This document shows positions 1-6,561 of a DNA stretch of 17,586 bases, one piece after another (the stretch's first letter is position 1; every line of letters begins with the position of its first letter). The stretch spans positions 1 through 17,586 of the forward strand of contig WJJA01000284.1 of the NCBI GenBank assembly GCA_014729955.1, given 5' to 3'. The translations under genes and the position numbers were made by a program. The notes under the pieces are model-generated. The model was not told the origin of the DNA. It did no database searches and was given only the letters and a program-made list of their open reading frames with translations. The stretch is from a bacterium (GTDB lineage: Bacteria > Electryoneota > Electryoneia > Electryoneales > Electryoneaceae).

Positions 1-5
1 GAAAA

Positions 6-144
6 ACCCATTTACTCATTCACCCTTCGGGCGGTCCCAAGCACGTCATCTGCTTTGTTCCGAAGGATTCGCGGTATTGCCATACAGCTTCATCCTTCGC
101 GCCTCGCATCTGACGCACTTTGAACTCGTGAAATATTCGGGCTA
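6..144. repeat. Dispersed structured repeat, copy 1
   Basis: This stretch matches 4377-4515 in the same orientation. The core 23-144 aligns to 4394-4515 without gaps, with 10 differences in 122 bases by my count; about 17 flanking bases match more weakly. It folds on paper into a small hairpin (25-41), an outer stem (44-48 with 111-115), an inner stem (61-68 with 92-99) and a tip hairpin (74-77 with 82-85). The right edge ends in CTA at 142-144, which is the TAG stop codon of the minus-strand hydG gene. No transposase or terminal inverted repeat is visible. The open frame crossing it on the minus strand contains a stop in copy 2, so it is probably not coding. Confidence 0.85.
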
Positions 145-1050
145 GATCGCTTCCTTCAGGTTGAGCACCGACCAGTAGTCGAACACCGGCCCGTCCAGGC
201 AGGTGTACGTCGATCCGATGTTGCAGCGGCAGCATTTTCCCATACCGCAGTGCATACGCCGTTCCAGGCTGACAAACATGCGGTGCATCGGGATGCCCAT
301 TTCCGTCAGACGGGAGCAGACGAACTTGAACATCACCGGCGGCCCGCACACAATCGCGCTCGTGCTGCCGGGGTCTACCTGGATATCATCGAGCAGGTCG
401 GTGATCAGTCCGATTTCACCGGTCCAGTTTGCGTCGCCTTCTTCGGCGATCACTCGCAGGTTGATGTCGGCGATACGCTCCCACTCTTCATACTGGTAGT
501 TGAACAGCAGCAGGTTGGTTTCCTTGGCACCGTACAGGATGTAGACATCCTTGTAATAGCTGCGGTTCTCGATCACGTGGAAGATCGGCGCCCGCAACGG
601 CGCCAGCCCGAGACCGCCTGCGATCAGCAGGATGTTGTTGCCCCTCATCTTGTCCATCGGGAAATGGGTACCGAACGGCCCGCGAATTCCGACCTTGGAG
701 CCTCGCTTGGTCTTGTGCAGCACATTGGTCACCAGCCCGACCCTGCGAATGCAGAGCTCGATGAAGCCCTTGTGCGACAGGGAGGAGGAGATGCTGATCG
801 GCACCTCTCCATACCCCGGCACCTCCAGCATGACAAACTGCCCCGGCAGGAAGGTGAATCGTTCTCGATCCGTATCGTCGATGATCCGCACCTGGAACAG
901 CTTCTCCATCTCGGTCAGGCGGATAACATTGATAATCTCCGCCGGATAGATGCGGTCGGTATCCTTGAGACGGCTGCGTCGGTTGTAGTCCAGCGGCGCT
1001 AGCATTTCGCTTTCACGGGTGATGTCGTAGGGTTCAAGTACGTGCTTCAT
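142..1050 (-). CDS. hydG: Sulfhydrogenase/AsrB-type gamma subunit, FAD/NAD(P)H oxidoreductase with [2Fe-2S] site
   Basis: This 302-residue cytoplasmic flavoprotein belongs to the ferredoxin-NADP reductase-like family found as HydG of sulfhydrogenases and AsrB of anaerobic sulfite reductase. It is expected to move electrons between NAD(P)H and the Fe-S partner encoded just upstream. An FAD-binding barrel spans about residues 35-130 (FLPGQFVMLE near 67-76, then a PISISSS segment). A nucleotide-binding fold follows (LLIAGGLGLAP near 141-151, CGPPVM near 235-240). A C-terminal [2Fe-2S] motif uses Cys268, 273, 276 and 284. I chose the ATG at 1050 because it overlaps the hydB stop as ATGA and has AGGAGGAGG upstream; the frame stays open to 1140. 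The C-terminus looks full length, although the repeat supplies the stop codon. Catalytic hydrogenase subunits are not in the window and could lie beyond position 1. Choosing between HydG and AsrB roles is inference. Confidence 0.85.
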   Translation of the reverse strand: MKHVLEPYDITRESEMLAPLDYNRRSRLKDTDRIYPAEIINVIRLTEMEKLFQVRIIDDTDRERFTFLPGQFVMLEVPGYGEVPISISSSLSHKGFIELCIRRVGLVTNVLHKTKRGSKVGIRGPFGTHFPMDKMRGNNILLIAGGLGLAPLRAPIFHVIENRSYYKDVYILYGAKETNLLLFNYQYEEWERIADINLRVIAEEGDANWTGEIGLITDLLDDIQVDPGSTSAIVCGPPVMFKFVCSRLTEMGIPMHRMFVSLERRMHCGMGKCCRCNIGSTYTCLDGPVFDYWSVLNLKEAI

Positions 1051-2087
1051 ACCGTGCCCTCCTCCTGCAGATCCCGAATGATGTCGGGGGGATTGATCCC
1101 GGCGAGGCAGGCGCGTCCGCAACGGTTGCAGCCGACACACATCGGGGATTCATACGATTCCGCGAAGCCGCGGTGCTGGTGGTAGTAGCGGTATTTCAGA
1201 CGTGTCGCACGGTCCGGCCGGAAGTTGTGCCCGCCCGCCACCTCGGCAAAGTCCTTGATGCAGCAGGAATAGAGAATCTTTTTCTTCTCGCTGCGCGTGT
1301 GGTCCATGCTGACATCTTCCTTGACTCCGTAGCAGTAGCAGGTCGGACACACCTGCGCACAGCTCCCGCATCCGAGGCACTTGGCACCCCACTGATCCCA
1401 CACCGGCGATTCGAACTCGATGTCCATCAGGTTCGGCAGGTTGTGGATCGGGAGGTCTTTGTGCCCCTGCGCAATCTGCGCACGAGCATGCAGGTAGTCC
1501 TGGTTGTCCTGCTCGGTTACCTCGCGGCATTGTACACGGTTCAGTGCGTTGTAGCCGCGGTCGGAATTGATCGCGACGAAGTAGCGGTCCCCGAGGTCGG
1601 TCAGAAACAGGTCGAAACCGTGTGTGACCGTGTCCGCGCCCACCGCACGGCAGAATCCGCCCTCACACGGTTCATGATCGATCCCGACGATGAAGGTGTT
1701 TTTACGGCGGCTGATGTAGTACGGGCTGGGGAAGTAGTCACGAGCCAGCACCTTGTCCAGCTTCAGCAGAGCATTGATGTCGCACGGGTGCAGGCCGACC
1801 AGGAACCGCGGCATCAGGCGATACTTGATCTCCTGCTCCCAGTCGCCGTCCTCGTAACAAAAACTGGAAAGTGTCTCCTTGAAGGGCAGGAAGTAGGTCT
1901 TAGCAGAATATTCCGTGGTCTCATACCCCAGGTCGATCTCATCGATCGAAGAAACAGGCAGGAACTGATGAACGGGCTTGCCGTCACGGTCCACGTCGAT
2001 CCGTTTCGGGGCAATCACCTCGTGCGAGGACAGGAAGATGTCAATCAGTCGATTGAACTCCTCCTTCAATACGGTTCTGAAAAGCAT
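1047..2087 (-). CDS. hydB: Sulfhydrogenase/AsrA-type beta subunit, 4Fe-4S dicluster protein
   Basis: This 346-residue soluble protein belongs to the HydB/AsrA family, which passes electrons through two [4Fe-4S] clusters between the flavin subunit and a catalytic module. A family-specific domain covers about residues 1-230 (for example GLHPCDINALLKLD near 98-111). Cluster motif one uses Cys237, 240, 243 and 247, with extra Cys250 and 252. Motif two uses Cys317, 320, 323 and 327. The length is normal for the family. The ATG at 2087 is preceded by AAAGGGAG at suitable spacing. The gene overlaps hydG by four bases, so the two are probably translationally coupled. Upstream at 2203-2232 lie a sigma70-like promoter and an overlapping Rex/CRP-like palindrome. 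Whether it works with a NiFe hydrogenase, a sulfite reductase or another enzyme cannot be decided here. Confidence 0.87.
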   Translation of the reverse strand: MLFRTVLKEEFNRLIDIFLSSHEVIAPKRIDVDRDGKPVHQFLPVSSIDEIDLGYETTEYSAKTYFLPFKETLSSFCYEDGDWEQEIKYRLMPRFLVGLHPCDINALLKLDKVLARDYFPSPYYISRRKNTFIVGIDHEPCEGGFCRAVGADTVTHGFDLFLTDLGDRYFVAINSDRGYNALNRVQCREVTEQDNQDYLHARAQIAQGHKDLPIHNLPNLMDIEFESPVWDQWGAKCLGCGSCAQVCPTCYCYGVKEDVSMDHTRSEKKKILYSCCIKDFAEVAGGHNFRPDRATRLKYRYYHQHRGFAESYESPMCVGCNRCGRACLAGINPPDIIRDLQEEGTV

Positions 2088-2187
2088 GGTTTCTCCCTTT
2101 GCAGGGTTGATCCACCGAGTAGGGAGTGGTGCTGCCGGCGGTTCCCACTGCGGGTATGTGGAGATGCCGTACCGCGCGATAACAATC

Positions 2188-2204
2188 TTTCACTCCTCGT
2201 GAAA
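2188..2204. promoter_or_regulatory. 17-bp dyad at the hydBG transcription start region
   Basis: TTTCAC, five bases, then GTGAAA form a perfect 6+6 inverted repeat that overlaps the predicted -10 box and start site of the hydBG promoter. The half-sites resemble those of the neighbouring 2215-2232 palindrome but in everted order. It may be a second operator or an early mRNA hairpin; the sequence does not decide between them. Confidence 0.4.
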
Positions 2205-2232
2205 TATAGAGACTTTGTGCGATCCTTCACAA
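2203..2232 (-). promoter_or_regulatory. Sigma70-like promoter of hydBG
   Basis: On the minus strand a -35 box TTGTGA (2232-2227) and a -10 box TATATT (2208-2203) are separated by 18 bases. Transcription would begin near 2196, leaving a leader of about 110 bases before hydB. The -10 matches consensus at five of six positions and the -35 at four of six. This is a consensus match only. Confidence 0.5.
2215..2232. promoter_or_regulatory. Rex-like (or CRP-like) operator overlapping the hydBG -35 box
   Basis: The 18-bp site matches the Rex operator TTGTGAA-N4-TTCACAA at 12 of 14 defined positions; the right half is perfect and the left half reads TTGTGCG. It also matches the CRP-family pattern TGTGA-N6-TCACA at 9 of 10. 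It covers the -35 box and part of the spacer, a repressor-like position. Rex senses the NADH/NAD+ ratio, which would suit an NAD(P)H-linked hydBG operon. Rex versus CRP/FNR-family binding is undecided. Confidence 0.45.
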
Positions 2233-2505
2233 TGGTGAGTTTCGAAAAAACATCAGGATCGCCCGCGCATCGGCTCCGGAGATTCCCATCAGCAGAAGCT
2301 CAAAGGATGCGGTGATTCACACACAATCCCACACCGTTTTCCAGTCCCTGTCCGTTGGATCGAGCCGGGATTACCTGGTCTGTTCCCTCCTTCAACACTA
2401 GGCGATCTGAATCGTGCGCTGCCCGGGTCCCTTTCCATCGGACACGAGCCCCACTTCTCCGTTGCGTACGCCGCCCTCCTGTCGTAGGTTTGAGCCTGCC
2501 GAAAT

Positions 2506-2533
2506 GCAAGGCGGGCAGTGACGCCCGCCCTGC
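2506..2533. repeat. GC-rich inverted repeat
   Basis: GGCGGGC (2510-2516) pairs perfectly with GCCCGCC (2523-2529) around a six-base loop. After one A/C mismatch, GCA (2506-2508) pairs with TGC (2531-2533). No T-tract follows. It lies about 240 bases upstream of proS and may be a short dispersed palindrome or a leader structure. Confidence 0.6.
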
Positions 2534-2549
2534 CGGTCGAAACGGGATT

Positions 2550-2570
2550 TCATGCACCTTCGGTGCATGA
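2550..2570. repeat. Perfect 9-bp stem-loop upstream of proS
   Basis: TCATGCACC (2550-2558) and GGTGCATGA (2562-2570) form a perfect stem with a three-base TTC loop. It follows the previous hairpin by about 16 bases. There is no T-tract, so it is not a typical intrinsic terminator. Confidence 0.6.
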
Positions 2571-2769
2571 GTGCTGCGCTTCGGTTCCGGCTTTCCAGGC
2601 TGTCGCAGAGTAGTAATATGCTTGCACTATTGCCGCTATCGAAAATCACAATTCGCTGTTATTATTATTCTTACAAGCGACACTGGACCCGGCTATCGCC
2701 GGGGCGACACCTTGCGAAACGGCCTGTTCGCCGGGCGACAACTTGAAGGATAACGCAAGAGAGAGAGCG

Positions 2770-4266
2770 ATGGGCAAGGCAAAGAACGCGATTACACCCA
2801 CACGAGCGGAAGACTACCCCCAGTGGTACCAGCAGGTGATCAAGGCTGCGGACCTGGCGGAGAACGCCCCGGTGCGCGGCTGCATGGTAATCAAACCGTG
2901 GGGCTACGCGCTCTGGGAACGCATCCAGGGCGACCTGGACCGTCGATTCAAGGAGACCGGTCACGAAAACGCCTACTTCCCTCTCTTCATCCCGAAAAGT
3001 TTCCTGGAGCAGGAAGCGGCGCACGTGGAAGGCTTCGCGAAAGAGTGCGCGGTGGTGACCCATCACCGTCTCGAGGCGGCCCCGGACGGTACCCTGGTAC
3101 CCGCGGGTGAGCTGGAAGAGCCCCTGGTCGTGCGGCCTACGAGCGAGACCATTATCGGCTACATGTTCTCCAAGTGGGTCGACAGTTATCGCGACCTGCC
3201 GCTGCTGGTGAACCAGTGGGCGAATATCGTGCGCTGGGAAATGCGTACACGTCTGTTCCTGCGCACCACCGAGTTTCTCTGGCAGGAGGGGCACACCGCT
3301 CACGCGACCGAAGAGGAAGCGTGGGAGGAGACACGGCGCATGCTGAATGTCTACCGTGCCTTCGCCGAGGAGTTCCTTGCGATGCCGGTGCTGGCCGGCG
3401 AAAAGACCACGACGGAACGGTTCCCCGGCGCGGTCAGCACGATGTGCATCGAGGCGATGATGCAGGACCGCAAGGCGCTGCAATCCGGAACATCCCACTT
3501 CCTCGGGCAGAATTTCGCCAGGGCGCAGAACATCCAGTACCTGAGCGAAAAGGGCGAGCAGGAGTTTGTCTGGACAACATCCTGGGGTGTTTCGACACGG
3601 CTGATCGGCGGGGTGATCATGACCCACGGCGACGACGACGGTATCATCCTGCCGCCGCGTGCCGCACCGCAGCAGGTGGTGATCATCCCGGTGCTGCGCG
3701 GTGACGAAAACGACGGCCGAGTGTTGCAGCGTTGTGACGAGATTGCCCGGGAGCTGAACGGTTTGAACAGCATGGACGATCAGGTGCGGGCGTTTGTCGA
3801 CAAGCAGGACGACAAGGGCCGAGGCGGCAACAAGTTCTGGAAGCATGTGAAGCGCGGGGTGCCGATGCTTGTCGAGATCGGCCCGCGTGACCTGGACGAA
3901 GACAAGATCGTCTGGCGCCGTCGCGACGACCTTTCCGCCGGCAAGAATTTCTCGCAACGGTCCGACTTCGTCGCCAAGTTGCCCGACCTGCTGGCGGATA
4001 TTCAGCAGGGTCTGTTTGACCGTGCCAAACGCTTCATGACGGAGCACACCAAAGAGGTGTATTCGGTCGATGAGTTCAAGGCGTTCTTCGAAAATGACGG
4101 CGGTTTCGCGGTCTGCTACGCGGACGATACCGACACCTACGAAGACATCCTCGAACCCTACAAGGTGACCCCGCGTGTGATCCCGGAGAACGACACCTCG
4201 ACCGGCACCTGCATCTTCACCGGCAAAGAGGGCGTGCGGAAGATCGTGTTCGGAAAGTCCTACTAA
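2770..4266 (+). CDS. proS: Prolyl-tRNA synthetase, archaeal/eukaryal type (ProS type 3)
   Basis: This 498-residue cytoplasmic class II synthetase charges tRNA-Pro with proline using ATP. The N-terminal RGCMVIKPWGYALWE (about 36-50) and the absence of the long bacterial editing insertion identify the type 3 form. Motif 2 is visible as RWEMRT and FLRTTEFLWQEGH (about 155-175), and motif 3 as GVSTRLIGGVIMTHG later in the catalytic core. An anticodon-binding domain begins near QQVVIIPV. The C-terminal domain ends in the family's conserved terminal Tyr but has few of the Cys residues that bind zinc in some relatives. The ATG at 2770 follows a GAGAGAG stretch; a TTG at 2745-2743 in the same frame would add nine residues and is less likely. 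The gene stands alone on the plus strand between minus-strand operons. Confidence 0.96.
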   Translation: MGKAKNAITPTRAEDYPQWYQQVIKAADLAENAPVRGCMVIKPWGYALWERIQGDLDRRFKETGHENAYFPLFIPKSFLEQEAAHVEGFAKECAVVTHHRLEAAPDGTLVPAGELEEPLVVRPTSETIIGYMFSKWVDSYRDLPLLVNQWANIVRWEMRTRLFLRTTEFLWQEGHTAHATEEEAWEETRRMLNVYRAFAEEFLAMPVLAGEKTTTERFPGAVSTMCIEAMMQDRKALQSGTSHFLGQNFARAQNIQYLSEKGEQEFVWTTSWGVSTRLIGGVIMTHGDDDGIILPPRAAPQQVVIIPVLRGDENDGRVLQRCDEIARELNGLNSMDDQVRAFVDKQDDKGRGGNKFWKHVKRGVPMLVEIGPRDLDEDKIVWRRRDDLSAGKNFSQRSDFVAKLPDLLADIQQGLFDRAKRFMTEHTKEVYSVDEFKAFFENDGGFAVCYADDTDTYEDILEPYKVTPRVIPENDTSTGTCIFTGKEGVRKIVFGKSY

Positions 4267-4376
4267 CCCGGAGATTTCATGAAAGGCGAATAAAAATACT
4301 CTCTTAAGATAATTTAACAAGAAGATGATGTTTGGTTTTTTGGTTTTTTCTGAGGCACAGTTTGTACCCAAGCCAA
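4267..4376. other. AT-rich spacer after proS
   Basis: This segment is clearly richer in A and T than its surroundings. It contains two consecutive GGTTTTTT units near 4335-4350 but no stem before them. I see no gene. The actual stem-loop terminator lies further on at 4538-4573, beyond the second repeat copy, so this spacer would be transcribed unless Rho acts first. Confidence 0.5.
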
Positions 4377-4515
4377 ACCCTTTTATGCATCTTCCCTTCG
4401 GGCGGTCCCAAGCATGTCATCTGCTTTGTTGCGAAGGATTCGCGGTATGGCAATACAGCTTCATCCTTCGCGCCTCATATCTGACATACTTTGAACTCGT
4501 GAATTATCCGGGCTA
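4377..4515. repeat. Dispersed structured repeat, copy 2
   Basis: This is the same element as at 6-144, in the same orientation, inserted between proS and the terminator. Pairing here is better than in copy 1. ATGTCA (4414-4419) pairs with TGACAT (4482-4487), and GCGAAGGAT (4431-4439) pairs with ATCCTTCGC (4463-4471). The tip GTAT-GGCA-ATAC (4445-4456) is the exact reverse complement of the tip in copy 1. The shared block ends abruptly at GGGCTA in both copies, after which the flanks are unrelated, so the right edge is sharply defined. Confidence 0.85.
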
Positions 4516-4537
4516 ACCCCCGGACCCATAGTTGAAC

Positions 4538-4573
4538 AAGGGGCTGACCCGGATCATTCCGAGTCAGCCCCTT
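4538..4573. terminator. Stem-loop terminator between convergent proS and the redox operon
   Basis: AAGGGGCTGAC (4538-4548) pairs with GTCAGCCCCTT (4563-4573). After one C/A mismatch the stem continues with CGG/CCG around a six-base loop. It sits between a plus-strand gene ending at 4266 and a minus-strand gene ending at 4618, so it could serve both. T-tracts are short on both strands (TTTGTATT on plus). Confidence 0.75.
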
Positions 4574-4617
4574 TGTATTGAGATCGAACGGTTACGTCTG
4601 CATTCGTTCGACGTCGA

Positions 4618-6561
4618 TCAATTCTCCTCGAGCTGCGGCATCGGCAGAATCACACCCTTGCCGCGCAGTTCACGCTCGTAGGATTTAAGGTCGGCGTCCA
4701 CAAACTCCTGCGCCATGGTGCCGTGGCAGGTCGCACACTGCGCCAGGCCGGCCCGATTGCGCACTTCGGCCTGTTCCATGTGGCAACCGATGCACATGTC
4801 GTGCATCGCGGCCGCATACGCCGGCGCACCATAGTTCTCGACCGCGAGTGTGGCTTGTGCCGGTACAAGGTCCTTATGGCAGTGTTCGCAGTTGTGCTCC
4901 ACCGATTCCGCATTCTTCACCTCGCCGGGCGTGTGGCATTCAGCACAGGCGAGCGCGGCGCCCGCCGGGGACGCATGCCAGTCATGGCGAAACGCATCCG
5001 TCGTCGAGTACATGTCCGCATGGCACTGGTAGCATCCGGAGGTTTCATCCGCCGGCAGGTTCATGTGATGGCAGGCGGCACAGACGGCCTCTTCCGAAAC
5101 CGTACCGGCACGTTCCATCGCTTCCGCCAGTGCGAGACTGTCGGGGGGCACATCCATCTCCGCCAGCGCCAGGGTTTGAGCGACCCACTTGGCGTGCTGT
5201 TCGTGCTTGAAGAAGACACCGTAGCCGTCGGTGTTGCCGTCCACCCAGAGCGTGTCGCCGCCGCGTGCTTCCGCGACCGGAGCGGGATCCACACCTTCCG
5301 ACCGGATCACCTTGTTCGAGAGCAGGGCGAATCCGACGGCCGTGGCAAGGACAAACACCATCGAATAGGCGTACCGGCCGAACACGTTCGGAGCGCCGAG
5401 CGTCGCGCCGGAGGCCTTGTCGAACTCCGGCAGAGCTTCCGGTTTTTCGCCCGGGTCACGGGGCCGTTCTTCCCAGATGTTGAACTTTTCGATGAAGAAC
5501 AGGAACACCAGCGCAATGAAGGCGACCACGCCCGCGGACACCGCGAATTCGGTCCAGGCCGGGAAGTAGGCCTGCCCGCGGTCGAGGTGCATGAAGCCGC
5601 CGACGTTAATACGGTTCAGCACTACGCCGAAGACACCGATGCCCGCCGCGGTCCACTGCCACTGGTGCGACACCTTGTTGGCCGGCAGGCTGAACATGAT
5701 GATCGGGATGATCCCCGCCAGCAGCAACTCCACCCAGAACCACAGCATCGCGCCGTCGAGGCTGAACATCTCCGCGCCCAGTCCACGTGCCGCGAGGTCG
5801 ACGATACGCACGACCACCCAGGTCAGAAGCACCCAGCGCGACCAGGAGGTCAGTTTGGCGAGAATGTCGGTCTCCGGCTTGCGGCGGTAGAAATAAGCGG
5901 TGAAATGGCTTTCGAAGGTTGCCATCATCAGGCCGAGACCGACCGCCGAAATGAAAAACAGGATCGGCAGAATGCTGCTGTACCAGAGTGGATTCACACG
6001 GTACGGCATGATCATGAACAGCGTGCCGAGGCTGGACTGATGCAGCGTGGACAGCGCGATACCAGTAATCACAAGCGGGATGCGCATTTTCACGAGGAAA
6101 CGCCGCACCTTCGCGAAGGCGGAAGTCGATTCCAGCGGCACCGGGCTGAATTCGAGAAACAGCACCGTGAGATACAGCATCACGCACCAGCCGACTTCAA
6201 ACAGCGGGCTGTGCGGATTCCAGAAGATGATCATGTGCCAGATGTTCCAGGGCAGGCCGAGGTCGAACAGCAGGCCGAGCACCACGGCGACATAGCCCAG
6301 GAACGCGGTCAGCACTGCAGGGCGCACGATCGAATGGAACTTGTGCAGGCCGAAGATGTAGACAATCGCGGTTACGGTAAACCCGCCGGCGGCCAGCGCG
6401 ACACCGCTCATGACATCGAAACCGATCCAGAAGCCCCAGGGTACGGCATCGGTGAGGTTCGTCGTGGCGCCGAGACCGAAGGCGAAACGGGTCAGTCCGA
6501 CCGCCAGGCCAAGTCCGACAATCGCCCACAGAACGGCTTTCAGTTTGCGTACACGATCCAT
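4618..6561 (-). CDS. NrfD/HybB-type quinone-interacting membrane subunit fused to a hexaheme cytochrome c domain
   Basis: This 647-residue protein joins two subunits that are usually separate in Dsr/Hmc-type complexes: a DsrP/HmcC-like integral membrane subunit that exchanges electrons with the quinone pool, and a periplasmic multiheme cytochrome c. About ten hydrophobic segments fill residues 7-361. A charged linker follows (362-390), then an extra segment near 397-415. The C-terminal domain has six CxxCH heme sites at 494, 510, 539, 558, 590 and 609. With a basic N-terminus inside, eleven segments would place the hemes in the periplasm, where c-type heme is attached. Its ATG shares one base with the preceding stop (TGATG), indicating coupling. 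It is the last gene of the operon, before the terminator at 4538-4573. The cytochrome's partner is unknown. Confidence 0.9.
   Translation of the reverse strand: MDRVRKLKAVLWAIVGLGLAVGLTRFAFGLGATTNLTDAVPWGFWIGFDVMSGVALAAGGFTVTAIVYIFGLHKFHSIVRPAVLTAFLGYVAVVLGLLFDLGLPWNIWHMIIFWNPHSPLFEVGWCVMLYLTVLFLEFSPVPLESTSAFAKVRRFLVKMRIPLVITGIALSTLHQSSLGTLFMIMPYRVNPLWYSSILPILFFISAVGLGLMMATFESHFTAYFYRRKPETDILAKLTSWSRWVLLTWVVVRIVDLAARGLGAEMFSLDGAMLWFWVELLLAGIIPIIMFSLPANKVSHQWQWTAAGIGVFGVVLNRINVGGFMHLDRGQAYFPAWTEFAVSAGVVAFIALVFLFFIEKFNIWEERPRDPGEKPEALPEFDKASGATLGAPNVFGRYAYSMVFVLATAVGFALLSNKVIRSEGVDPAPVAEARGGDTLWVDGNTDGYGVFFKHEQHAKWVAQTLALAEMDVPPDSLALAEAMERAGTVSEEAVCAACHHMNLPADETSGCYQCHADMYSTTDAFRHDWHASPAGAALACAECHTPGEVKNAESVEHNCEHCHKDLVPAQATLAVENYGAPAYAAAMHDMCIGCHMEQAEVRNRAGLAQCATCHGTMAQEFVDADLKSYERELRGKGVILPMPQLEEN

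Larger units (their letters stand above)
2233..2769. other. Intergenic region between divergent hydBG and proS
   Basis: No convincing gene is present; short open frames on both strands lack a good ribosome site and recognisable motifs. The region holds two hairpins (2506-2533 and 2550-2570) and an AT-richer stretch at about 2615-2680 that probably contains the proS promoter. I could not assign a confident -35/-10 pair. No tRNA-like cloverleaf or T-box-like element was recognised. Confidence 0.6.

Noticed and set aside
20..349. A minus-strand frame running from hydG through the repeat
   Set aside because: It is out of frame with hydG, and the equivalent frame in repeat copy 2 contains a stop, so the repeat is not evidently coding.
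2671..4371. A 566-codon open frame on the minus strand across proS
   Set aside because: It is the reverse shadow of prolyl-tRNA synthetase; the plus-strand protein shows all family motifs.
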